From assembly GCF_004768465.1 (NCBI RefSeq), contig NZ_SRMF01000011.1, forward strand, positions 31,575 to 95,574: DNA of 64,000 nt. Direction: 5' to 3'. Positions within the stretch are counted from its first letter, which is position 1. Each line of letters starts with the position of its first letter. Below, one piece after another: positions 28,622-37,861 of the stretch. The position numbers were made by a program, and so were the translations under genes. This DNA is from Natronospirillum operosum (GTDB taxonomy: Bacteria; Pseudomonadota; Gammaproteobacteria; Pseudomonadales; Natronospirillaceae). Below the pieces are notes generated by a model. That model was not told the DNA's origin. It was given only the letters and a program-made list of their open reading frames with translations, and did not search any database.

Positions 28622-30430
28622 GTGATCAGGCTCTATCATCAACCGACCCGGGATTTTCTGACCGCCACCGCAGACACCCTGACCCTGCGTCTGCAGACCC
28701 CGCCCGATGACTCGATCGCAGCGGTCAGTGCGGCTTGGGTGCGCATCGACCCCGACAATGAAGAGCAACTGCTGCCCATGCAACGCATCAAAGGCGGTGT
28801 GGCTGGGCAGTTGTGGGAGGTGGTGATCCCGCAGGACCCGGTGCGCCCACATACGGCCTATGTGTTCAAGGTGGCCGTGGCCGACGACAGGCGCTGGCTC
28901 GCGGCTGATGGGGAGCATCCCCGACTGCCGCCGGCGGAAGTGGCCTTCCGCTGGGCCCATGTGGCGCCCCCGGCCTGGGTGTCGGGGCAGATTTTCTACC
29001 AGATATTCCCCGACCGTTTCTGCAATGGCGATCCGTCGCTCGATCAGCCGGACGGAGCCTACCACTACCTGGGCCAGCGACCCTTGCGTGCCCGGGCATG
29101 GCATGAGCAGCCGCAGCAGGCCGACGGCCCCAACGAGTTCTTTCACGGCGACCTGCCGGGCATAGTGCAGCGCCTGGACTATCTGCAGGAACAGCTCGGT
29201 ATCACTGCCATCTATCTTAACCCGGTGTTTCACTCGGACTCCAACCACAAGTACGACACCATCGACTACTTCAATGTCGACCCGCGGCTGGGCGGCAACG
29301 ACGCCCTGATCGAACTGCGCACCCGGACCCGTGAGCGGGGTATCAGGCTGCTACTGGACGGTGTGCTGAATCACACCTCGGTTGAGCACCCGTGGTTTCA
29401 GCGTGCCCGGGCCGGTGAATTGCCCTATAGCGGCTACTATCTGGATGCAGACGGCGACTATGCCAGTTGGAAGGGCCACAGTTCGCTGCCGGTGCTGGAT
29501 TACAGCAATGCAGAAGTGGTCGCGCACTGCTATGCGGGAGACGGCGCGGTACTGCGGCACTGGCTGCGTCCGCCGTACCGGATCGACGGCTGGCGTCTGG
29601 ATGTCATTCACATGCTGGGCGAGGGCCCGGGTGCGGCCAACAATGCCCATCATGTGGCCGCCATGCGACAGTCCATCAAGGCAGAGAATGCAGAGGCCTA
29701 TCTGCTCGGCGAGCACTTCTTCGAGGCCACTCAGTGGTTGCAGGGCGATCAGGAGGATGCCGCCATGAACTACTATGGCTTCATGCATCCGCTGTGGATG
29801 TTCCTGGCCGGGCGGGACCTGAACCGGGAGCCTTCGACTCTGGACGGCCGGGAGTTTGCGGTCTGGCTGCGCGAAGCGCGGGCCAAGCTGCCGTTCCAGA
29901 TGGCGCGCTGCCAGCTCAACCTGCTGAACAGCCATGACACGCCCCGGCTGCTGACTCTGCTACAGGGCAATGTCAGACGGATGATCATGGCCATTCGGCT
30001 CCAAATGACCTATCTGGGCGTCCCCTGCCTCTATTATGGTGACGAGATCGGCCTGCAAGGCGGGGAAGATCCGGACTGTCGGCGTCCCTTCCCGTGGGAT
30101 GAACGCGACTGGAATCAGTCCATCCTGCACGCGACCCGCGAAGCCATTGGCTGGCGTCGGGCCTTGCCGGTGCTGAGCGAGGGCGGGGTAACGGATCTGG
30201 AAGCGGGGCCGGACCATTGGGTATTTGCCCGGGTCAGTCGGGGCCAGGCGGCTCTGGTCGGGGTCAACCGGGGGACGACCGAGCTGACCCTGAATCTGTC
30301 TCTGGCCGGCCTGCCGATTCAGCACGGGCACTGGGTGCGGCAGGGCGGCCAGCAGCGGCTGGCGGCCGACCAGGCTCGGCTGACCCTGCAGCTGCCGACC
30401 GAAGCCACCGAATTGTGGGTGTTGCAGTAG
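28622..30430 (+). CDS. malZ: Maltodextrin glucosidase (GH13)
   Basis: Cytoplasmic enzyme that trims glucose from maltodextrins. At 602 residues it is close to E. coli MalZ (605) and shares its landmarks: an N-terminal starch-binding-like domain (residues 1-115), QIFYQIFPDRF, YLNPVFHSDSNHKYDT, nucleophile Asp327 in DGWRLDVIHMLGE, acid/base Glu364 in LLGEHF, Asp439 in LNSHDTPR, and YYGDEIGL. No signal peptide. No other maltose gene or MalT is near; a convergent AraC-type regulator abuts its stop. Confidence 0.93.
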   Translation: MIRLYHQPTRDFLTATADTLTLRLQTPPDDSIAAVSAAWVRIDPDNEEQLLPMQRIKGGVAGQLWEVVIPQDPVRPHTAYVFKVAVADDRRWLAADGEHPRLPPAEVAFRWAHVAPPAWVSGQIFYQIFPDRFCNGDPSLDQPDGAYHYLGQRPLRARAWHEQPQQADGPNEFFHGDLPGIVQRLDYLQEQLGITAIYLNPVFHSDSNHKYDTIDYFNVDPRLGGNDALIELRTRTRERGIRLLLDGVLNHTSVEHPWFQRARAGELPYSGYYLDADGDYASWKGHSSLPVLDYSNAEVVAHCYAGDGAVLRHWLRPPYRIDGWRLDVIHMLGEGPGAANNAHHVAAMRQSIKAENAEAYLLGEHFFEATQWLQGDQEDAAMNYYGFMHPLWMFLAGRDLNREPSTLDGREFAVWLREARAKLPFQMARCQLNLLNSHDTPRLLTLLQGNVRRMIMAIRLQMTYLGVPCLYYGDEIGLQGGEDPDCRRPFPWDERDWNQSILHATREAIGWRRALPVLSEGGVTDLEAGPDHWVFARVSRGQAALVGVNRGTTELTLNLSLAGLPIQHGHWVRQGGQQRLAADQARLTLQLPTEATELWVLQ

Positions 30431-31264
30431 TCAGTTGCCCCGGCCTTGTGCCTGGCGCCAGTCCGTCGGTGCCAGGCCGGTATGGCGGCGGAACCAGTGC
30501 GTGAAGTTGATGGGGTCATGATAGCCCACACGCTGCCCGACCTGACGGACCTGCCACTCGGTGTAGCGCAGCAGTTCACAGGCCTTTTCCAGGCGCATGG
30601 TGCTGAGTTGCTGCATCGGGCTGCAACCGAAGTAGCGGTGGCAGAGCCGGTGCAGGTGGGACGGCGAGTAGTGGACTTCCGCCGCCAGGCTGTCCAGGGT
30701 CCAGGGTGCGTGCAGTCGGTCTTCAAGCTGGTTGAACAGGCGCTGCAGGCGCTCCTGTTTGGCATCCCGCCTGGGCTCCTGAGTCACCTCCTCACTCAGC
30801 ACTTCGGCCAGCATGGCTACCAGGCGCCCGCGTCGGGGCGACTGGGCCTGGTGATACAGGCTCTGCATCAGATGAAACAGACTCCAGCACACCTGGGACG
30901 AGAAGACCCCGGCCGGGCGCGTGGTCAGAAACCCCCAGCGATCATTGTCCGGCAGCAGCAGCCAGCAGGTCTGCCATTCCTCACCATCGATTTCGAAACG
31001 AAATGGCCTGCGGGCAGGCAGAAAGATGAACTGCCCGGGCTGCACCCGGATCTCCGGCAGCCCGGGCAGGGTGACCTTGCCCTGACCGCCGACGGCAAAC
31101 ACCAGAGTATGGATGTCCGGGTTGCGTCGGCCGACCACATAGGTTCCGCGCAGATGGCTCACGCCGGCCATGCGGAAATCATGCGCGGCCAGCTCGGGGA
31201 AATCCTGGCCGGTGATGAATTGTTCGCGGCAGCCCTTGCCCAGGTGGAGCACATCAGCCCACAT
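30431..31264 (-). CDS. AraC-family transcriptional regulator
   Basis: A 277-residue regulator: an N-terminal cupin-like sensor domain (GQGKVTLPGLPEIRVQPGQFIFLPA, about residues 58-85) and a C-terminal double HTH (WTLDSLAAEVHYSPSHLHRLCHRYFG and VGYHDPINFTHWFRRHTGLAP). The cupin fold suggests a sugar or other small ligand. It begins directly after the malZ stop in convergent orientation and diverges from the MATE gene, so either could be its target; none is proven. Confidence 0.88.
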   Translation of the reverse strand: MWADVLHLGKGCREQFITGQDFPELAAHDFRMAGVSHLRGTYVVGRRNPDIHTLVFAVGGQGKVTLPGLPEIRVQPGQFIFLPARRPFRFEIDGEEWQTCWLLLPDNDRWGFLTTRPAGVFSSQVCWSLFHLMQSLYHQAQSPRRGRLVAMLAEVLSEEVTQEPRRDAKQERLQRLFNQLEDRLHAPWTLDSLAAEVHYSPSHLHRLCHRYFGCSPMQQLSTMRLEKACELLRYTEWQVRQVGQRVGYHDPINFTHWFRRHTGLAPTDWRQAQGRGN

Positions 31265-31382
31265 TGATATTCAGCCTTGGGGAAAAATTCACAGGTGAGT
31301 GGCAGGGTATAACATACCGGCTGCAGGCCGGAGCGTCTATTATTCGACGCTTGTCCCGCAACGACACACTGGTCAGATTGTC

Positions 31383-32762
31383 ATGACATCCGCGCTGTCC
31401 CGCCGCCCACTGCTGAAAGAGGTGATGACCCTCGCCATCCCGGTGGCCATCCAGTCTGCGCTGGTGGCCGGTCTGGGCATGGCCGATGTGCTGATGGTCA
31501 GCGGCCTGGGGGAAACCGCCGTCGGGGCCGTAGGGCTGGGCAGCAAGCTCAACTTTGTGGTGATCCTGATGATGGCCGCCATGGGCACCAGCTGCAGCGT
31601 GCTGGTGGCGCAGTATTTCGGTGCCGGGCGCCTGCAACGGGTGCGGGAAATCCTGGCCCTCTGTCTGCTGGTCGGTACCGTGCTGATGCTGCCCATCACC
31701 GGGCTGATGATCTGGCAGGCGTCAGCCCTGATGGCGCTGGGTACAGATAATTCACAGGTCATGGATCAGGGCACCCGCTATCTGGTGATCACCGCCTTCT
31801 CGCTCTGGCTGACGCAGCTGGTCATCATCTACGAAGGTGCCCTGCGCGCGATCGGCAATACCCGGGTTCCCCTCTATTATGCGGCCGTCACCATCGGCCT
31901 GAACGTGATACTGAACTACTGGCTGATCAACGGCGGTCTGGGCGTGCCCGCGCTGGGCGTTGCCGGTGCCGCCCTGGCCACAGTGCTGGCGCGTATCTTC
32001 CAGATCAGTTGGATGTTCTGGGGCCAGCAGCGACCCCACAGCCCGCTGCGCCTGCAGCGGGCGGATTTCACCGCCGTATGGTGGAACGGGCTGTTTCCCC
32101 AATTCTGGCGCATTTCCTGGCCACTGGTGCTGAATTTCACGCTGTGGGCCATGGGTTCACTGAGCTATCACCTGATTGCAGGCAATATGGGCACGCGCCC
32201 GTTGGCGGTCATGAGCCTGCTGGCGCCGGTGGAGGGCATCTATCACAGCCTGTTCTTCGGGGTGACCAATGCCTGCGCCATCATGGTGGGGCAGCGCCTG
32301 GGACGCGGCGACTTTGCCGAAACCCGCTATCTGGTGCGCCAGTTTCTGTTGTGGTCGCCGGCCGGGTCCCTGGTGCTGGGGGTCATACTGCTCAGTCTGT
32401 CGCCATGGTTCCTGCCGCTGATGAATCTGGATGTCGAAACCCTGACCATGATGCAGTGGGCCTTTGCCGTCATGTGTCTGGGGTTCTGGATCAAGGTCTT
32501 CAACATGACGGCCATCCAGGGTGTGTTGCGCTCCGGCGGTGACAGCAAGTTCTGCCTCTATCTGGATATGGGGGCGCTCTGGCTGGTCGGCCTGCCGCTG
32601 ACTCTGGCGGCGGCTTTCTGGTGGCAGTGGGCTTTCCCCGTGGTGTACGCCATGATTCTGGGTGAAGAGGTGGTCAAGGCCGGCGCCAACCTCTGGCGTA
32701 TCCGGCAGTACAAGTGGCTGCAGAACCTGGCTGCCGAAGATCGCCCGGCCGCTGTCGAATGA
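31383..32762 (+). CDS. MATE-family multidrug/cation antiporter
   Basis: A 459-residue inner-membrane protein with about twelve helices in two MatE repeats; the first repeat starts at MTLAIPVAIQSALVAGLGMADVLMV. Such proteins export drugs or metabolites using sodium or proton gradients. The ATG at 31383 was chosen because the frame upstream lacks family sequence. The divergent AraC regulator is 118 bp away from it. Confidence 0.88.
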   Translation: MTSALSRRPLLKEVMTLAIPVAIQSALVAGLGMADVLMVSGLGETAVGAVGLGSKLNFVVILMMAAMGTSCSVLVAQYFGAGRLQRVREILALCLLVGTVLMLPITGLMIWQASALMALGTDNSQVMDQGTRYLVITAFSLWLTQLVIIYEGALRAIGNTRVPLYYAAVTIGLNVILNYWLINGGLGVPALGVAGAALATVLARIFQISWMFWGQQRPHSPLRLQRADFTAVWWNGLFPQFWRISWPLVLNFTLWAMGSLSYHLIAGNMGTRPLAVMSLLAPVEGIYHSLFFGVTNACAIMVGQRLGRGDFAETRYLVRQFLLWSPAGSLVLGVILLSLSPWFLPLMNLDVETLTMMQWAFAVMCLGFWIKVFNMTAIQGVLRSGGDSKFCLYLDMGALWLVGLPLTLAAAFWWQWAFPVVYAMILGEEVVKAGANLWRIRQYKWLQNLAAEDRPAAVE

Positions 32763-32852
32763 AGAAGAGACGCCGCGCCGACCGATGTTGACCTGAGCGG
32801 GCGGGCACAGTTCAATAGAGGCTCATTTTCGTCAATCCGAGTGTGTGCCTCC

Positions 32853-33611
32853 ATGGCTGTTGCCATCCGAGAACTGGATATTCATCTGAATGCGCTGCTT
32901 GAGCCCGAAGCCTTCAGGGACTATTGCCCCAATGGTCTGCAGGTGGAGGGGCATCGCCCCATCCGCAAGCTGGTCACCGGTGTCACGGCCAGCCAGGAGT
33001 TCCTGGATGCGGCCATTGCCAACAATGCCGATGCGGTGCTGGTCCACCATGGTTATTTCTGGAAGGGTGAAGATCAGCGCATCACCGGCATGAAGCGCCG
33101 CCGCATTGCCACTCTGTTCGAGGCCGGGGTGTCACTCTGGGCCTACCATCTGCCGCTGGATGCACATCCGACGCTGGGCAACAATGCGCAACTGGCCAAG
33201 CGTCTGGGCTGGAAGGTGACCGGCAGCCTGCGTGACGAAGCCCGGCCCATCGGCAATCGCGGCGTGACGGCGGCACCGCAGGACATCGCCAGCCTGAAGC
33301 TGCAACTGGAACAGATTCTCGACTTCAGGCCCATTCACGTGCCGGGCGGCCCGGCAACCGTATCGCATGTGGCCTGGTGTACCGGGGCGGCACAGGGCAT
33401 GATTCATGATGCAGCGGCGGTGGGCGCGGATGTTTACATCACCGGTGAAATATCGGAGCCGACGGCGCACGCGGCCGCCGAGCTGGGCATTCACTTTCTC
33501 GCTGCCGGGCACCATGCAACCGAGCGCTACGGAGTGCAGGCGGTAGGGGAAAAACTGGTGGCCGATTTTGGTATCGACCACCAGTTCATCGACTGCCCGA
33601 TTCCGGTCTGA
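32853..33611 (+). CDS. Nif3-like dinuclear metal-centre protein (YbgI family)
   Basis: A 252-residue member of the NIF3/YbgI family, which forms hexameric toroids with a two-metal site. The metal ligands are visible as VLVHHGYFW (His65-His66) and the C-terminal AAGHHATERYG. Some relatives are annotated as GTP cyclohydrolase 1 type 2, but the physiological reaction is unsettled. The ATG at 32853 is preferred over a GTG at 32841. It is convergent with the alcohol dehydrogenase gene. Confidence 0.9.
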   Translation: MAVAIRELDIHLNALLEPEAFRDYCPNGLQVEGHRPIRKLVTGVTASQEFLDAAIANNADAVLVHHGYFWKGEDQRITGMKRRRIATLFEAGVSLWAYHLPLDAHPTLGNNAQLAKRLGWKVTGSLRDEARPIGNRGVTAAPQDIASLKLQLEQILDFRPIHVPGGPATVSHVAWCTGAAQGMIHDAAAVGADVYITGEISEPTAHAAAELGIHFLAAGHHATERYGVQAVGEKLVADFGIDHQFIDCPIPV

Positions 33612-33633
33612 GCCGGACCACTTGCCGCTGTCG

Positions 33634-34782
33634 TTACAGGCAGGCCTCGAACAGGGCGCGCGTGTTCTCGCGATTCATCGCCACCGGGTTGCCGCCACAG
33701 GAGGGGTCCTCCAGTGCCATGCCGGTCAGCTCATCCAGTCGGCTGGCCTCGACGCCCAGTTCGGACAGGGAGCGGGGGATGCCCAGCTCGGCGCGCAGGG
33801 CCAGAATTCTGGCCTTGAAGCCGTCGAACCCGCCCTCTATCCCCAGATAGGCAGCAGCGCGCTCGATTTTTTCTTCAATGGCCGTTCGGTTGAAATCCAG
33901 CACCATGGGCATGACGGTGGCATTGGTGGTGCCGTGGTGCGCATTGTAGACCGCTCCGACCGGATGACTGAGCGCATGCATGGCACCGAGGCCCTTCTGA
34001 AAGGCGACCGCCCCCATGGCTGCCGCACTCATCATGTGCGCCCGCGCTTCCAGGTCGTTCGGGGTGTGGTAGGCGCGCGGCAGGTTTTCGAACACCAGGC
34101 GCATGCCCTCCAGCGCAATACCCTGACTCATCGGATGGTAGTGCGGCGAGCAATACGCCTCCAGACAATGCGCCAGCGCATCCATGCCGGTACCGGCGGT
34201 AATGGCCGGCGGCATGCCGACGGTCAGCTCCGGGTCGCACAGGGTAATGGCGGGCAGAAGTTTGGGGTGAAAGATGATTTTCTTGCGGTGCGTGACCGAG
34301 TTGGTCAGTACACCGGCGCGGCCGACTTCGGAGCCGGTGCCGGCGGTCGTGGGCACGGCCACTATGGGGGCAATGGTGTCCGGGTTGGCGCGCGTCCACC
34401 AGTCGCCCACATCTTCCAGCTCCCATACGGATACCGGCTGGTCCACCATCAGCGCCACCAGCTTGCTCAGATCCTGTGCCGAACCGCCGCCAAAGGCGAC
34501 CACGCCGTCGTGATCACCGGCGCGGTAAACCTGCAGCCCCGCTTCCAGATTGTGTTCGGTGGGGTTGGGGTCGACTTCACCAAAAAGCGCGCGCCCCATG
34601 CCGGCTTTTTCCAACACATCCAGGGCGGTCTGCGTGACTGGCAGTCTGGCCAGCGCCTTGTCGGTCAGCAGCAGGGGCCGCGTCATGCCGGCTGCCTTGC
34701 AGTGGTCGGCCAGCTCTTGAATGCGGCCACAGCCGAACTTGATGTTGGTCGGGTAGGACCAGTTGGTGTTGGGCACGCTCAT
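33634..34782 (-). CDS. Iron-containing (group III) alcohol dehydrogenase
   Basis: A 382-residue NAD(P)-dependent dehydrogenase. The cofactor motif AFGGGSAQDLSK is near residue 97, and the iron ligands predicted by comparison with FucO are Asp201, His205, His269 and His283 (GMDALAHCLEAY and AMHALSHPVGAVYNAHHG). It should interconvert an alcohol and its aldehyde. Its ATG overlaps the stop of the aldehyde dehydrogenase gene (ATGA), so the two probably act in sequence on one compound. Last gene of the catabolic operon. Confidence 0.92.
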   Translation of the reverse strand: MSVPNTNWSYPTNIKFGCGRIQELADHCKAAGMTRPLLLTDKALARLPVTQTALDVLEKAGMGRALFGEVDPNPTEHNLEAGLQVYRAGDHDGVVAFGGGSAQDLSKLVALMVDQPVSVWELEDVGDWWTRANPDTIAPIVAVPTTAGTGSEVGRAGVLTNSVTHRKKIIFHPKLLPAITLCDPELTVGMPPAITAGTGMDALAHCLEAYCSPHYHPMSQGIALEGMRLVFENLPRAYHTPNDLEARAHMMSAAAMGAVAFQKGLGAMHALSHPVGAVYNAHHGTTNATVMPMVLDFNRTAIEEKIERAAAYLGIEGGFDGFKARILALRAELGIPRSLSELGVEASRLDELTGMALEDPSCGGNPVAMNRENTRALFEACL

Positions 34783-36167
34783 GCGCTGACCTCCTTCAGG
34801 TGATAGGATTTGGGACGGGTCACTGCCATGTAGCCGAGTGGTGACAGGGCCGCACCGCGGCCGGTGTCCTTGCAGCCGGTCCAGCACAGGGCCGGGTCCA
34901 GATAGTCGCAGCGGTTCATGAACACGGTGCCGGTTTGCAGTTGAGCGCCGATGGCTGCGGCCGTTGATGAGTCCGCCGTCCAGATGGAGGCGGTCAGGCC
35001 ATAGGGCGAGTCATTCATCAGCTCGATGGCTTCTGCATCCGACTGCACCGGCATGATGCCGACCACCGGACCAAAGCTTTCCTCGCGCATGACCCGCATG
35101 CTGTGATCCACCTGCACCAGAATCTGTGGTGCCAGATAGGCCCCGCCATCGTCCGCCGGGAACAGCTCCGGGTCGATCAGCGCCCGGGCGCCGCTGCTGA
35201 CTGCCTCTGCAACCTGCTCGCGTACGGTGGCGGCAAAACGCTTGTGCGCCATGGGGCCGAGGGTGGTGTCCGCCGCAAAGGGATTGCCCAGGGTCAGCTC
35301 CCTGGTCCAGGCCACGGCTTTCTCGACAAAGGCATCGTAAAGGCTGGCATGAACGTAGATGCGTTCGATACCGCAGCAGCACTGGCCGGCATTGAACAGG
35401 GCACCGTCCATCAGGCCGGGAACGGCCGCTTCGATATCGGCATCGGACCTGACATAGGCCGGGTCCTTGCCGCCGAGTTCCAGCCCGGTGGCGGTAAAGG
35501 TGCCCGCCGCCGCCTGCTCGATGGCGGCTCCGCCGTTCACCGAACCGGTGAAATTGACGAAGCCGAAATGGCGGGCCCTGATCAGCGCTTCGGTAGCTGC
35601 ATGATCCAGAAAGACATTCTGGAACACGGCTTCGGGCACGCCGCCGGCATGAAACGCCTCGGCCAGTCGCTCACCGACCAGCAGGGTCTGACTGGCATGC
35701 TTCAGCAGCACCGAATTGCCCGCAATCAGCGCGGGCACCAGCGTATTGATGGCGGTCATGAAGGGGTAGTTCCAGGGCGCAATGATAAACACCACGCCGA
35801 CCGGTTCGCGTGCAATATGGCGCTTGAACTGCGGGCTCTGCTCGACAATGGTGGGCGCCAGGGCCTGCTCCGCGATCCCGGCCATATACTCGGCCCGCTC
35901 GATCACGCCGCCCATCTCACCGCCATAGCGGGTCGGGCGGCCCATCTGCCAGGCCAGCTCTTCCACCAGCGTCGGGTTCATGGCCTGGAGTTTTTCCACT
36001 CCGGCCAGCACTGTCGCGATGCGCTCCTGCAGGGGCAGGGCAGCCCAGTCTTTCTGCGCAGCTCTGGCATCCAGCGCGGCCTGATTGGCGGCCTCGAAAG
36101 ACAGGGCCGGCCGTTCCGCATAGACGCGGCCATCAACCGGCGAAATGCATTGAATCATCTTGGTCAT
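34779..36167 (-). CDS. NAD(P)-dependent aldehyde dehydrogenase
   Basis: A 462-residue ALDH-superfamily enzyme turning an aldehyde into its acid. PWNYPF (oxyanion asparagine region) at about 131, FTGSVNGG near 206, general base Glu230 in LELGGKDP and the catalytic cysteine in NAGQCCCG (Cys264 by the GQxC rule) are present. Three cysteines in a row at the active site is uncommon. The length resembles succinate-semialdehyde dehydrogenase Sad, but the substrate is not known. It lies 128 bp after the ligase gene and is coupled to the alcohol dehydrogenase. Confidence 0.9.
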   Translation of the reverse strand: MTKMIQCISPVDGRVYAERPALSFEAANQAALDARAAQKDWAALPLQERIATVLAGVEKLQAMNPTLVEELAWQMGRPTRYGGEMGGVIERAEYMAGIAEQALAPTIVEQSPQFKRHIAREPVGVVFIIAPWNYPFMTAINTLVPALIAGNSVLLKHASQTLLVGERLAEAFHAGGVPEAVFQNVFLDHAATEALIRARHFGFVNFTGSVNGGAAIEQAAAGTFTATGLELGGKDPAYVRSDADIEAAVPGLMDGALFNAGQCCCGIERIYVHASLYDAFVEKAVAWTRELTLGNPFAADTTLGPMAHKRFAATVREQVAEAVSSGARALIDPELFPADDGGAYLAPQILVQVDHSMRVMREESFGPVVGIMPVQSDAEAIELMNDSPYGLTASIWTADSSTAAAIGAQLQTGTVFMNRCDYLDPALCWTGCKDTGRGAALSPLGYMAVTRPKSYHLKEVSA

Positions 36168-36185
36168 AAAATCTGTGTCTCCTTA

Positions 36186-36213
36186 ATTCGGTAACCCAGG
36201 CGGGTACCCGAAT
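36186..36213 (-). promoter_or_regulatory. Imperfect palindrome before the aldehyde dehydrogenase gene
   Basis: ATTCGGTAACCC and GGGTACCCGAAT pair at 10 of 12 positions around an AGGC centre, 18 bases before the ALDH start. It could be an operator or an mRNA hairpin between the ligase and dehydrogenase genes. Confidence 0.4.
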
Positions 36214-36295
36214 GGTTGTTTTCAAATTATTCGCCTGAATACGCAAAAGTTGGCGCAGGGTGCCGGGTGGGTTGAGGCTGTACCATGTGCCGGTT

Positions 36296-37663
36296 TTAAG
36301 CACGCTCCAGCCCGCGATTCAGTTCGTAGTCGGTAACCACGCGGTCCGATTCTTCAATCTCCCAGCGCGCCGCCCGCACATAGTGGTCGATGACATCAGC
36401 GCCCAGTGCCGCCCGCATGGCTTCCGAGGCTGCAGTCAGAGCGGCCGCTTCGCGCAGGTTTTTGGGAATCTCCCGAATGCCCTCAAGCTGGTACATGTCA
36501 CCGGTCATCTCCGGCTCCAGCGGCAGCTTGTTTTCGATACCCTCCAGACCGGCCGCCAGCAAGGCTGCCATGGCCAGATAGGGGTTGAGGTCGGCGCCGC
36601 CGATACGGCATTCGATGCGCACGGCCCCGGTGTTCTCACCGCAAATCCGGTAGCCGGCGGTGCGATTGTCACAGGACCACACGGCCTTGGTCGGTGCGAA
36701 CAGGCCGACGCAGAACCGCTTGTAGCTGTTCACATAGGGGGCCAGGAACAGCGTGGTGTCGCGCGCGTACGCGAGCTGGCCAGCCAGATAATGCTTCATC
36801 AGCGCCGACATGCCGCGCGGGTCCTTGTCGTCTCTGAAGGCGGGCTTGCCATCCAGCGTCCACAGGGACTGGTGCACGTGTGAGGAGGAACCGCCCTTGG
36901 CGGTATCGTACTTGGCCATGAAGGTAACGGATTTGCCCAGCGCATGGGCGATCTCCTTGGTGGCTGTCTTGACGATGACGTGATTGTCGGCAGTGCTCAT
37001 GGCGTCCAGGTAGCGCACATTGATTTCCGCCTGGCCTGCGTCGGCTTCGCCCTTGGTATTCTCCACCGGAATGCCGGCACCATAAAGCCCGTTGCGCAGG
37101 GCCCGCATCAGGGGTTCTTCCTTGGTGGTCTGGAAGATGTGGTAGTCTTCGTTGTAGGCCGATATCGGCGCCAGGTTGGTTGTACCCTGGTCGCGCAGGG
37201 TCTCGTAGCTGTTCTCGAACACGTAGAATTCGAGCTCGGTCGCCATCATGGGCTCAAAGCCCATGGCGCGGGCGCGGGCCACCTGCTTTTTGAGTATGGC
37301 ACGCGGTGATTCGGGCACCTCTTCATGGCTGTGGTGGTCCAGCAAATCACACAGCACCAGAGCCGTGCCCTCCAGCCAGGGCAGGCGCCGCATGGTGTCG
37401 AGATCCGGCTTCATGATGTAGTCACCATAGCCCTTCTCCCAGCTGGCTGTCTTGTAGCCGGGCACGGTGAACATTTCCATATCCACCGTCAGCAGGTAGT
37501 TGCAGCAATGGGTTTCATGCCAGCCTTCACTGATGAAATGCGCGGCATGGAAGCGCTTGCCGACCAGTCGTCCCTGCATGTCAACGGCAGCCACAATGAC
37601 CGTATCGATGTCGCCTGTTTCGACGGCTTTTGACAAGGTGTCCAGGGTCAGGTTTCCAGCCAT
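36296..37663 (-). CDS. Glutamine-synthetase-family gamma-glutamyl-amine ligase (PuuA-like)
   Basis: A 455-residue GS-fold ligase. Metal and nucleotide motifs are seen: TELEFYVFE (about residue 143), GQAEINVRY, the histidine-loop KGGSSSHVHQSLW and NRTAGYRIC. No adenylylation-site tyrosine motif of housekeeping GlnA is apparent. By family it should join glutamate's gamma-carboxyl to an amine with ATP, as PuuA does with putrescine. Its place between a TRAP transporter and two dehydrogenases suggests it activates an imported amine or amino alcohol; this is inference. Confidence 0.85.
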   Translation of the reverse strand: MAGNLTLDTLSKAVETGDIDTVIVAAVDMQGRLVGKRFHAAHFISEGWHETHCCNYLLTVDMEMFTVPGYKTASWEKGYGDYIMKPDLDTMRRLPWLEGTALVLCDLLDHHSHEEVPESPRAILKKQVARARAMGFEPMMATELEFYVFENSYETLRDQGTTNLAPISAYNEDYHIFQTTKEEPLMRALRNGLYGAGIPVENTKGEADAGQAEINVRYLDAMSTADNHVIVKTATKEIAHALGKSVTFMAKYDTAKGGSSSHVHQSLWTLDGKPAFRDDKDPRGMSALMKHYLAGQLAYARDTTLFLAPYVNSYKRFCVGLFAPTKAVWSCDNRTAGYRICGENTGAVRIECRIGGADLNPYLAMAALLAAGLEGIENKLPLEPEMTGDMYQLEGIREIPKNLREAAALTAASEAMRAALGADVIDHYVRAARWEIEESDRVVTDYELNRGLERA

Positions 37664-37861
37664 TTCAAAACCTCCAGTTTGCTTGTTTGTTGGTCTTGTC
37701 GGGAGCGTACAGAGGGGTGCCGGCTACCACGGGTGCCTCTGGCTGGCGGGCGCTTGTGCTGCGCCTGCCCATCAAAGACACCTGCGGTAGTCGACACTGG
37801 CCGTGGCCCGTAACCACCCAACCTGATGCTCGACTTCATACTACCGAGTTGGATTGCATGG

